Origin: Flavobacterium sp. | Lineage (GTDB): Bacteria; Bacteroidota; Bacteroidia; Flavobacteriales; Flavobacteriaceae | DNA: 14,694 bases | NCBI GenBank assembly: GCA_004296145.1 | Contig: SEBM01000033.1 | Coordinates: forward strand, 1 to 14,694 | Direction of reading: 5' to 3' | In this document: one piece after another, positions 1 through 6,618 of the stretch | How the letters are laid out: each line of letters starts with the position of its first letter | Numbering within the stretch: position 1 is the stretch's first letter | Translations under genes and position numbers: made by a program | The notes under the pieces: model-generated | Database searches by the model: none | Told to the model about the DNA's origin: nothing | Seen by the model: only the letters and a program-made list of their open reading frames with translations

Positions 1-126
1 GCCAGATACAATGTAATATTTATGACTTCTATTATGGTTATTACTTTGTTTTTTGGAAAATATATCATTTCGTTTTTTACAAATGATGAACAAGTTAAAA
101 CCGTTGCAATTGAAGCTTTGTATGTA
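1..126 (+). pseudogene. 3'-truncated MATE family efflux transporter remnant
   Basis: The frame is open from base 1 (codons gcc aga tac aat...) and encodes about 42 residues that read like the late membrane segment of a MATE multidrug/cation antiporter. A hydrophobic helix is followed by ISFFTNDEQVKTVAIEAL, which fits the MATE pattern 'lisLFTxDpeVixxaxxxL' found roughly two thirds to three quarters of the way through a protein of about 450 residues. A MATE protein should continue with further helices. Here the sequence changes at about bases 118-129 into an unrelated soluble protein without a frame break. The gene therefore appears truncated at its 3' end, with its 5' part left of the window. 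The assignment rests on motif memory over a short stretch, so it is a good but unproven reading. Confidence 0.6.
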
Positions 127-624
127 AGTCCTAATTTTGATCTATATATTTTTGAATCGTTATTAAAAGATGACACGACAATTCAGCTTAAAGTTAAATT
201 TACAAATATTGCGGAATCGTTATTGCCAAATGTTTACAATTTAGCGTTTGGACCATTTGATGATAGTGGAAAAATAAATGATTCTGTAAATCTTAGACAT
301 AAGGATAGCAATAAAGTTTTTTCTACAATTATTTTGTTCTCGATAACTTTTTTAAAAAACAATTCTCATAAAACAATAGGTATTGATGGTTCAGATGATG
401 TACGAGCTAATTTATATCATCGAATGTTTAGATATAATTATAAAGATTTACAAGATTTTTTAGTTATTATTGGAGTAGATTGGTATGTAAGATTATTACG
501 TAATGGGACAATTGAGTTAGATAATAATGGTTTAGCATTTTTTAAACCAAAACCAGAACCTTTTGATTTTCAAAGAAAAACCAATGATCTTTATAGATAT
601 TATATGTTCAATTTAAATCAATAA
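22..624 (+). CDS. DUF6934-like protein (function unknown), apparently fused to a MATE remnant
   Basis: From about residue 36 onward the protein is soluble and resembles the Bacteroidota family DUF6934, whose function is unknown. The recognisable core is NVYNLAFGPFDDSGKIND (about residues 70-87), then a helix ending LKNNSHKTIGIDGSDDVRA, an aromatic-rich stretch (LYHRMFRYNYKDL), and GVDWYVRLLRNG near residue 150. The first 35 residues look like MATE transporter sequence, so ATG22 is probably not the native start of the family. The frame is also open upstream to base 1. A TTG at base 118 (TTG TAT GTA AGT) is a possible independent start giving a protein of about 168 residues. No nearby in-frame ATG exists after ATG34. 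A second small gene follows after 16 bases. Base composition is visibly more AT-rich than in the genes to the right (28-30% GC in two hand-counted 60-base lines), suggesting acquisition. The family assignment is from memory and moderate in confidence. Confidence 0.6.
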   Translation: MTSIMVITLFFGKYIISFFTNDEQVKTVAIEALYVSPNFDLYIFESLLKDDTTIQLKVKFTNIAESLLPNVYNLAFGPFDDSGKINDSVNLRHKDSNKVFSTIILFSITFLKNNSHKTIGIDGSDDVRANLYHRMFRYNYKDLQDFLVIIGVDWYVRLLRNGTIELDNNGLAFFKPKPEPFDFQRKTNDLYRYYMFNLNQ

Positions 625-640
625 TGTTTAAATTTGCTTT

Positions 641-865
641 ATGAAGGATTCTATTCAAAATAAAATTAATAAAATTCAGGAAATTGCTTTAGCTTCTACT
701 ACAAAGAAAAATATAGTGGATAGTGGAGATGCTATAGAAATAAATAACAGTGATAATTTGACTAAATCAATTCGAAATAAAAAAGAAGCCGAATTGTTTT
801 TTTCGGAGTTAAAATCAGCTATCGAACTAGCAAAAATAAATTCTACTAGAAAATGTTTAGACTAA
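641..865 (+). CDS. Small hypothetical protein (74 aa) paired with the DUF6934-like gene
   Basis: I do not recognise this family. The product is a charged, Lys/Asn/Ser-rich 74-residue protein without signal peptide, membrane segment or cysteine cluster. It has an N-terminal amphipathic helix (about residues 3-25), a polar middle rich in Asn/Asp, and a C-terminal helix with the run KKEAELFFSELKSAIELAK. It starts 16 bases after the stop of the DUF6934-like gene and ends just before a strong terminator, so the two are probably co-transcribed. A small, helical partner next to a domain of unknown function is an arrangement seen in toxin-antitoxin and immunity pairs. Nothing in the sequence proves that role. 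The ORF is supported by its position, its codon usage like its neighbour, and its termination right before the hairpin. Confidence 0.6.
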   Translation: MKDSIQNKINKIQEIALASTTKKNIVDSGDAIEINNSDNLTKSIRNKKEAELFFSELKSAIELAKINSTRKCLD

Positions 866-881
866 TTTTCAATAAAAAATG

Positions 882-911
882 AAAAAGCCCTTCAATTTTG
901 AAGGGCTTTTT
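882..911. terminator. Bidirectional rho-independent terminator between convergent genes
   Basis: Two perfect 14-base arms (AAAAAGCCCTTCAA at 882-895 and TTGAAGGGCTTTTT at 898-911) form a hairpin with a GC core (GCCCTTC/GAAGGGC). The A-run on the left and the T-run on the right give a U-tract on both strands. It lies between the stop of the 74-residue plus-strand gene (865) and the stop of dusB on the minus strand (916), so it can end transcription from both directions. Confidence 0.9.
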
Positions 912-915
912 TATT

Positions 916-1908
916 TTAAGCAAACTCGTATCCGGCATAAACTTTTTTAATTTCATCCATAATCGCGAACAAAATTTCAGGTTCATCAGTTGTAACTAAT
1001 TTTTGTTTGTATTCTTTAAAAGAATGAATTCCTTTAAAATAATTGGTATAATGACGACGCATTTCTACAATTCCTAAACGTTCGCCTTTCCAGTCCATTG
1101 ACCATTGCAAATGATTTCTGGCAGCATCAACACGATCACTAACTGTTGGAGCAGGTAAATGTTCTCCGGTATTAAAGAAGTGTTTTATTTCGTTAAAAAT
1201 CCATGGATAACCAATCGCGGCACGACCGATCATGATTCCGTCAATGCCATATTCATTTTTATATTTTAATGCTTTTTCAGGACTGTCGATATCGCCATTT
1301 CCAAAAATAGGCATTGTAATTCTCGGGTTGTTTTTTACACGTGCAATATGCGACCAATCAGCGTGACCTTTATACATTTGAGCGCGGGTTCTGGCGTGAA
1401 TTGTCAAAGCCTGAACACCAATGTCCTGAAGTCTTTCGGCAACTTCATCAATATTAATAGAGCTTTCGTCCCAGCCCAAACGTGTTTTTACTGTAACAGG
1501 TAAATCGGTACTTCTGATAACCGCTTTGGTTAAACGAACCATCAAATCTACATCTTTTAGAACTCCTGCTCCGGCACCTTTACAAACTACTTTTTTTACC
1601 GGACATCCAAAATTGATATCCACTAAATCGGGTTTTACGGTAGAAACAATTTTAGACGAAAGTGCCATTGCTTCCTCATCACCACCAAAAATCTGGATTC
1701 CGACTGGACGTTCGTAATCAAAAATATCCAGTTTCATTCTACTTTTTATAGCATCACGAATCAATCCTTCTGACGAAATAAATTCAGAATACATTAAGTC
1801 AGCACCGTGCGTTTTGCATAATCTGCGAAACGGCGGATCACTAACATCTTCCATCGGTGCGAGTAATAAAGGAAATTCGGGTAATTCTATGTTGCCAATC
1901 TTGACCAT
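916..1908 (-). CDS. dusB: tRNA-dihydrouridine synthase B
   Basis: This FMN-dependent enzyme reduces uridine to dihydrouridine in the D-loop of tRNAs, using NAD(P)H. It has 330 residues, the usual length. The N-terminus MVKIGNIELPEFPLLLAPME matches the DusB start. Other family motifs are QIFGG (about 72-76), DINFGCPVKKVVCKGAGAG with the catalytic cysteine at C102, the Lys of VKTRLGW (about 141), HARTRAQMYKGHADW (171-185, corresponding to the tRNA/FMN-contacting HGRTR segment), FGNGDI (202-207) and GIMIGRAAIG (224-233) for phosphate binding. ATG1908 is preferred to the upstream in-frame ATG1980. The extra 24 residues do not belong to the family, and a promoter lies inside that stretch. dusB is a housekeeping gene with its own promoter, separated from the pigment cluster by a palindromic repeat, and probably not part of that pathway. 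Confidence 0.95.
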   Translation of the reverse strand: MVKIGNIELPEFPLLLAPMEDVSDPPFRRLCKTHGADLMYSEFISSEGLIRDAIKSRMKLDIFDYERPVGIQIFGGDEEAMALSSKIVSTVKPDLVDINFGCPVKKVVCKGAGAGVLKDVDLMVRLTKAVIRSTDLPVTVKTRLGWDESSINIDEVAERLQDIGVQALTIHARTRAQMYKGHADWSHIARVKNNPRITMPIFGNGDIDSPEKALKYKNEYGIDGIMIGRAAIGYPWIFNEIKHFFNTGEHLPAPTVSDRVDAARNHLQWSMDWKGERLGIVEMRRHYTNYFKGIHSFKEYKQKLVTTDEPEILFAIMDEIKKVYAGYEFA

Positions 1909-1923
1909 CTTCAATATTTTGTG

Positions 1924-1957
1924 CAAAATTACAACATTTTTCTTTATAAGATACAAA
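1924..1957 (-). promoter_or_regulatory. Bacteroidota-type sigma-A promoter of dusB
   Basis: Read on the minus strand, TTTG (1957-1954) is followed by 22 bases and then TAATTTTG (1931-1924). This matches the Flavobacterium consensus TTG-N17-23-TAnnTTTG. The -7 element ends 15 bases before ATG1908, predicting a short leader. Its position upstream of 1908 argues that the longer in-frame start at 1980 is not used. Confidence 0.75.
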
Positions 1958-2001
1958 GGTTCAGAGGGACACAGGAACAAAGAATAGATTCGTCAAATTA
2001 T

Positions 2002-2124
2002 TTAACCGCAAAGGGCGCTAAGATTTTATTGTACAGTTACGCTTATAAACGCAAAGTTCGCAAAGCTAAATCAACAGAAAGCTTTGCGAACTTTGCGTAA
2101 ATCTTTTGCGAACCTTGCGGTTAA
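2002..2124. repeat. Nested palindromic intergenic repeat (CGCAAAG-type)
   Basis: The inner part is a perfect 19-base inverted repeat: ACGCAAAGTTCGCAAAGCT (2049-2067) and its exact reverse complement (2080-2098), around a 12-base loop. Outside it, TTAACCGCAAAGGGCGCTAAGATTTT (2002-2027, written here as two joined pieces: TTAACCGCAAAG + GGCGCTAAGATTTT) pairs imperfectly with 2099-2124, so the whole unit can fold as one long imperfect hairpin bounded by TTAACCGC and GCGGTTAA. The word CGCAAAG(TT) recurs within it. From memory, related CGCAAAGTTCGCAAAG elements are common between Flavobacterium genes. It lies between the end of the pigment operon (2142) and the dusB promoter. No T-tract follows on the minus strand, so it is not a classical terminator. 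Confidence 0.85.
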
Positions 2125-2141
2125 TTTTTCATATTAAAAAA

Positions 2142-3434
2142 TTATCGATAGTCAAAAAATCGAATTGGTTTTCTGCTCATTGGATTAAAAACCAAAGGAT
2201 TTAAAACTTCTTTTGAAGCAAATTCTATTTTTGGAGTAACTCTCAATTTCGCTCTAAAGTGATCTTTTATTTCCTGTAGAAATTCAGGAGTTTGATTTTT
2301 TACTGCAATTTTTATCAGGATTTCATCGGTGCCCAAATCGTTGGTTGAAATCTCGATAATATGATTTTCGATGTTATCAAAATCGCTCAAAACATCGTTC
2401 ATCGCTGGCGGATAAAGTGTTGTCCCTTTGTATTTTATCATTTGCTTTTTGCGGCCAATAACCGGACCAACGCGGAAAGTATTTCTTCCGCATGTGCAAG
2501 GTTCATCGTGAAGCTGTACAATATCTCCGGTTTTAAAACGCAGTAAAGGCATAGCTTCAATTCCTAAAGTAGTAAAAGTCAATTCACCGGCTTCACCATT
2601 TTTTACCGGATTATTATTTTCATCCAAAACTTCTGTAATGATTAATTCAGGATGATGATGACCTCCAATTCCGTGTTCGCATTCTGTGAATGCGGTGCTC
2701 ATTTCGGTAGAAGCATAAGTCGAGAACAGTTTAATATCCCACTTTTCTGTAATTTTTTTGGATAACGTATTCATCGAAAAATCCTGATTTCTCAAAGATT
2801 CCCCAATGCAAATCGCACCTTTTATACTGGAATTATTATAATCGATTCCGTGAACTTCGGCGTATTCAATTAGTTTCAATAAAAAAGAAGGAACGGTAAT
2901 TAAGTAAGAAGGTTTGTATTTTAAAATAGAATCCCACTGCAGTTCCGGAATTCCTGCGCCAACGCGAATAACACCAACTTTTAGTTTTCTCAAACCTAAA
3001 AAATAAGCAAGACCAGCCATAAATTTTCGGTCAATTGTGGTCATTAACTGAACAACATCACCTTCCTGAATTCCGGCACAGGCAAACGAAATCGCTTCAT
3101 TATAAGCCAGTCGGTCCAGATCAGAATCGGTTAAACCAAAAGTGACGGGATCTCCCAAAGTTCCAGATGTTGAAGCATAATCAATAATTTTATGTTGCGG
3201 AACACACAAAAAATCATCGTTGTATTGTTGTAAATCTTCTTTTGTCGTTACCGGCAAATGCTGTAAATCTTCCAGCGTTTTTACTTTCGAAATATCTATA
3301 TTTTGTCCGGCAAAAAGTCTTTTGTAAAAAGGAGAATTCGCGCTGATATAATTTAAAAGTTCGGCTAATTTTTGCTCCTGAAAAATTTTAATTTGTTCTA
3401 AAGAATCCTTTTCTATTGATGGAATCATGTTCAT
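2142..3434 (-). CDS. PaaK-like AMP-forming acyl/aryl-CoA ligase family protein
   Basis: This is an adenylate-forming enzyme of the phenylacetate-CoA ligase type (430 residues, normal length). The P-loop motif A3 is YASTSGTLGDPV (86-97), motif A5 is STYASTE (238-244), A7 is RFKTGDI (299-305), and the hinge region is IGRKKQMIKYKG (326-337). A PaaK-like PCTCGR segment lies at 312-317. The C-terminal lysine region is NPMSRKPIRF (417-426, Lys422). It probably activates a carboxylic acid as an acyl-AMP. In a flexirubin/aryl-polyene cluster the candidates are an aryl starter acid or the finished polyene acid, but the substrate cannot be read from the sequence. The ATG overlaps the stop of the preceding C45 gene as ATGA (3431-3434), indicating translational coupling. 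It is the last gene of the cluster before the palindromic repeat. An alternative start at Met3 changes little. Confidence 0.88.
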   Translation of the reverse strand: MNMIPSIEKDSLEQIKIFQEQKLAELLNYISANSPFYKRLFAGQNIDISKVKTLEDLQHLPVTTKEDLQQYNDDFLCVPQHKIIDYASTSGTLGDPVTFGLTDSDLDRLAYNEAISFACAGIQEGDVVQLMTTIDRKFMAGLAYFLGLRKLKVGVIRVGAGIPELQWDSILKYKPSYLITVPSFLLKLIEYAEVHGIDYNNSSIKGAICIGESLRNQDFSMNTLSKKITEKWDIKLFSTYASTEMSTAFTECEHGIGGHHHPELIITEVLDENNNPVKNGEAGELTFTTLGIEAMPLLRFKTGDIVQLHDEPCTCGRNTFRVGPVIGRKKQMIKYKGTTLYPPAMNDVLSDFDNIENHIIEISTNDLGTDEILIKIAVKNQTPEFLQEIKDHFRAKLRVTPKIEFASKEVLNPLVFNPMSRKPIRFFDYR

Positions 3435-5092
3435 TTTCTTTTGATTTTTTTTAAATATTTTTCAATTGCTTCTTTTTGAGGAACAGTTGTAACTTCTTTT
3501 GTTAATGCTTTTTCGAAATTTTCTTTAGCAAGCTGAAAATTTTTCTTTTGGTAAAAATACAATCCTGCTTTATAATACACAACCCAATAATCAGGGTTTA
3601 AAGATTGGTAGTACGGAATAAAATCAGAAGGTATTTCTGTTTTGGTTTTTAAAAAAGCATCCATTTTATGATCTTCTTTTTTAAATTTTTGATAGCTTTT
3701 GAATGCCGTCGTTTCTATAAAAGGATCTTTGGCAATATTCAGGTTTTCTTCTTCAGATGAAATAGAAATAGTTGTTTTTCTTTCCATGAAAATGGAATCT
3801 AAATTATAGCAAACAAATTCACCCATCTGATACGGATTTGCCGAAACCCAAACTAGTTTTTCTTTTGGTTTGAAGATAATTCCGTGATGTGCCATTAATT
3901 GATTTAATGCTTTTTCGTTTCCGTAACCTAATTCCTTATTTTCTAATCCGGTTTTATTTCTAAGGATTTCTGAAGCAATTTGAGGATTGATTTTTGGGTT
4001 TTCCCGAAAGAGTTCCTGCATTTTCTCAAAACGATATTTGGAATGACTGTTTGCAATTTGCGATTCATTTCGTTTATCATTCTTAAAAGCATCACTCTGA
4101 AAATGATTGGAACAAATTAACTGATCACTGTTCGGGACGTCATAAACATCCATTTTCTTGGGAGAAACTTCAATTAAAACCGCTTTATTATCATGTGCAC
4201 TTCCGACCATTATCGATTCAGAAACAAAAACGTTTCTTTTTTTGGCAATAGCAATTGCTTCCTGAATATTTTTTGCGTGTTCTAAAATTTCTCGCGTAAG
4301 AATAGAAATCGGGGTTTTGGCAACCAAAGGAATTTTAGATTTTCCGGCATTTATGGTTATCGTCAAACCTTCCTTGTTCATTCCTGAAACCGCACCGCTC
4401 ATGCCCGGCCAGGTAACCATCATAAAAGGGATTCCTGTTTTCGGTTTTATAAACGCCACGATTTTATTTTCCGCGAAAGCGTCATTTACATAAAAATCAA
4501 AATTACGGCCGAGAATTAAATCTCCGCTTTCAGATTTTTCGCCCCAAGCGGCAAAAGAAGAACAGCCAACCAAAGCCAAATCCTGTAAAGCATGACCAAT
4601 ATCGTGCGCGCCGTGTAAATACAGATTACGCTGATATTGCGGTGCCAGATTATCAAATTCATGAGATGTATATTGCGAAACGCCATAAATTTCTGCCTGA
4701 TATTCGTTGGCAACATTCTGATATAATTTTCTGTTGTACCATTTTAAAAAATTCCGAAGTAATTTTTGTTTGAATTTAGAAGGCACAAAATCTTCTATTT
4801 TGGAGAAAAAAATCTGTTGCTGTTTTTTTAAAACCGAATCGGTTAAAGCACCAGTTGTAAGACCAATTTCAAGCGGATCGCCTTCGACATACAATTCCCA
4901 AAGACCTTGTTTGTTTTTTAAAAATGAATTTTTTCCTGAAACAAAAACAGTGTCTGAGATTTTGTTAACGACAGGTTTTGTTGCATTATAATGCGTAATA
5001 TCCGGTAAATGATTTTTTGATTTTGAAATGCCACAAGAAACTAACATCAATAAGAAGCCTGAAAAGAAAAGTATTTTAATTCGATTCTTCAT
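3431..5092 (-). CDS. C45-type autoproteolytic acyltransferase/hydrolase lipoprotein with C-terminal TPR
   Basis: The protein has 553 residues. It begins with a lipoprotein signal peptide (lipobox MLVSC, Cys20) followed by GISKSK. There is no acidic surface-export signal, so a periplasm-facing anchor is likely. The core is an N-terminal-nucleophile hydrolase of the acyl-CoA:6-aminopenicillanate acyltransferase (peptidase C45) or choloylglycine hydrolase type. LVGCSSFAAWG puts Gly176-Cys177 at the expected self-cleavage site and nucleophile, followed by GDLILGRNFDFYV (190-202; Arg196, Asn197, Asp199), WPGMSGAVSGMNKEGL (228-243) and Asn248. A TPR-like stretch lies at about 500-535. If it self-processes, the short chain stays lipid-anchored and the longer chain carries Cys177 at its N-terminus. 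The family cleaves or forms amide and ester acyl bonds. Between a polyene-type oxidoreductase and a ligase it could act on a pigment or lipid acyl group, which is inference. It starts 8 bases after the preceding stop. Confidence 0.85.
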   Translation of the reverse strand: MKNRIKILFFSGFLLMLVSCGISKSKNHLPDITHYNATKPVVNKISDTVFVSGKNSFLKNKQGLWELYVEGDPLEIGLTTGALTDSVLKKQQQIFFSKIEDFVPSKFKQKLLRNFLKWYNRKLYQNVANEYQAEIYGVSQYTSHEFDNLAPQYQRNLYLHGAHDIGHALQDLALVGCSSFAAWGEKSESGDLILGRNFDFYVNDAFAENKIVAFIKPKTGIPFMMVTWPGMSGAVSGMNKEGLTITINAGKSKIPLVAKTPISILTREILEHAKNIQEAIAIAKKRNVFVSESIMVGSAHDNKAVLIEVSPKKMDVYDVPNSDQLICSNHFQSDAFKNDKRNESQIANSHSKYRFEKMQELFRENPKINPQIASEILRNKTGLENKELGYGNEKALNQLMAHHGIIFKPKEKLVWVSANPYQMGEFVCYNLDSIFMERKTTISISSEEENLNIAKDPFIETTAFKSYQKFKKEDHKMDAFLKTKTEIPSDFIPYYQSLNPDYWVVYYKAGLYFYQKKNFQLAKENFEKALTKEVTTVPQKEAIEKYLKKIKRK

Positions 5093-5100
5093 TTGCTTTT

Positions 5101-6618
5101 TTATTCAGATGCCTGATTAATTTTGGTTACCAGATATTCTTTTCCCAGAATTTCTGAGCAGGTGACAACAGCGCCAATTGTTACGCCCAAAACCCCGTGC
5201 ATATTGACACTTTGCCCGGTAAGATATAAATTATCCAATTTTGTTTTTGAGGCAATCAGAGTTTTCATCGGATTATTAGAATCCTTTACATAACCATACA
5301 TATTGCCTTTATCGCCACCAATATAATCCCGGTAAGAAAGCGGGGTTGAAGTATGAATTGATTTAATACAATTTTTGATTTCAGGGAATTTTTTTTCGAT
5401 TTCATCCAAAAAGATGGCGGCTTTTCTGGACTTAAATTCTTCGTAACTTTCCCCACGGTCATTTTCGTCACTAGCGGTATTATACGTGTCGGCCCAGGGC
5501 AAAACATCGTCATATTTCATATAAGTGATAAAAGTCATTCCTTCTGCCCATTCTTCGTCCTGTTTATAGGAGTTCATAGACGCCATATATGCTTTTGGCC
5601 AGGAACTTTCATCGTAGTCATGTGCAGACCAGACATCATCACTATCTTTAAAATGATAATAATTATGGTTAATATATTTGAAACATTTTGGTTTAAAAAC
5701 AATATAAATACTAAAAGCAGAAATTACGCCTTCGAGACTTTGAATACGGCTGTAAAATGATTTTCTAAAACATTCTTCGCCAACCATTTTCAGAGTCGTT
5801 TTTGGTTCTATGTTCGAAATAAAATATGTTCCCGAAACCTCAGTTCCGTCTTTCATTTTTACAGAAGTTACTTTTTTATCTTCAACAGAAAAATGAGTTA
5901 CTTCTTTGTATTTATAAAATTCTCCGCCGTATTTTTTGAGCTGTTTTAAAAGTTGTTTTGTAATCTGGCTTCCGCCATTAACACAGCGCCACGAACTTTG
6001 TATGTAAGAGTTTACAGAAAGGGCATGAACATAAAAAGGAGACTTGTCGGCAATGCCGGCATACAAAAAATTGGAACCGCCCAAAACCGCTCTTAGTTTC
6101 TGATTTTGAGTAAATTCATCAATTGTGTTTTTGGCATTTAATTCTAAAATTGCATTGTCATAACGACCTTCAAATTTTAAATTATAAAGTGGAAATGAAT
6201 CACAAATCAATCTTATTTTTTGACAGTATTCTTCGAGATTTGTTTTTTCTTCAGGGAAAAAATTTGCCAATTGTTTTACAAAATTTTCATAGCCCTGTGC
6301 ATGCGGATATTCGGTATTATCATCTCCAAAAGAAATAATATCAAAACCATCTTCGTCCATTTTTTTTAGGTTCAGATGATCAATTATTCCGAGATATTTA
6401 AAATATTTATACAGGTTCTGGCCTTCGCTCAAACCTCCGATATAATGAATTCCGGTATCAAAAATAGTTTTGTCCCGCACAAAAGTCTGCAGATTTCCGC
6501 CGTACTGATTATTTTTTTCGAGCACACAAACGCTGTAGCCTTCTTTAGCCAGAATGATAGACGAAACTAATCCGCCCAAACCGCTGCCAACAATTACTAC
6601 ATCGTACTGCTCTTTCAT
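5101..6618 (-). CDS. Phytoene desaturase/retinol reductase-like NAD(P)/FAD-dependent oxidoreductase
   Basis: This is a flavoprotein of 505 residues, the usual length for the CrtI/CrtISO/all-trans-retinol 13,14-reductase superfamily. The N-terminal Rossmann motif is DVVIVGSGLGGLVSSIILAK (GxGxxG at 11-16), with Glu34 (VLEKN) to bind the FAD ribose. GIHYIGGLSEG (about 57-67) is characteristic of the retinol 13,14-reductase/carotenoid isomerase branch. The C-terminal FAD motif is LYLTGQSVNMHGVLGVTIGA (464-483). Such enzymes desaturate, saturate or isomerise conjugated polyenes. In this cluster the likely substrate is the aryl polyene or a precursor, with the exact reaction unknown. The ATG overlaps the stop of the MMPL fusion as ATGA (6615-6618), and the C45 gene follows after 8 bases, so the genes are translationally coupled in one operon. 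Confidence 0.9.
   Translation of the reverse strand: MKEQYDVVIVGSGLGGLVSSIILAKEGYSVCVLEKNNQYGGNLQTFVRDKTIFDTGIHYIGGLSEGQNLYKYFKYLGIIDHLNLKKMDEDGFDIISFGDDNTEYPHAQGYENFVKQLANFFPEEKTNLEEYCQKIRLICDSFPLYNLKFEGRYDNAILELNAKNTIDEFTQNQKLRAVLGGSNFLYAGIADKSPFYVHALSVNSYIQSSWRCVNGGSQITKQLLKQLKKYGGEFYKYKEVTHFSVEDKKVTSVKMKDGTEVSGTYFISNIEPKTTLKMVGEECFRKSFYSRIQSLEGVISAFSIYIVFKPKCFKYINHNYYHFKDSDDVWSAHDYDESSWPKAYMASMNSYKQDEEWAEGMTFITYMKYDDVLPWADTYNTASDENDRGESYEEFKSRKAAIFLDEIEKKFPEIKNCIKSIHTSTPLSYRDYIGGDKGNMYGYVKDSNNPMKTLIASKTKLDNLYLTGQSVNMHGVLGVTIGAVVTCSEILGKEYLVTKINQASE

Noticed and set aside
1909..1980. Longer dusB frame starting at ATG1980, adding 24 residues
   Set aside because: The extra residues do not fit the DusB family, and a good Bacteroidota promoter (1924-1957) lies within this stretch.
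2049..2098. The perfect inner hairpin as a rho-independent terminator for the pigment operon
   Set aside because: No T-run follows on the minus strand, the loop is 12 bases, and the surrounding arms fit a dispersed palindromic repeat better. Some attenuation is still possible.
4516..4716. Minus-strand open frame inside the C45 gene in another frame
   Set aside because: It is fully contained in a gene with clear catalytic motifs and has no recognisable domain of its own.
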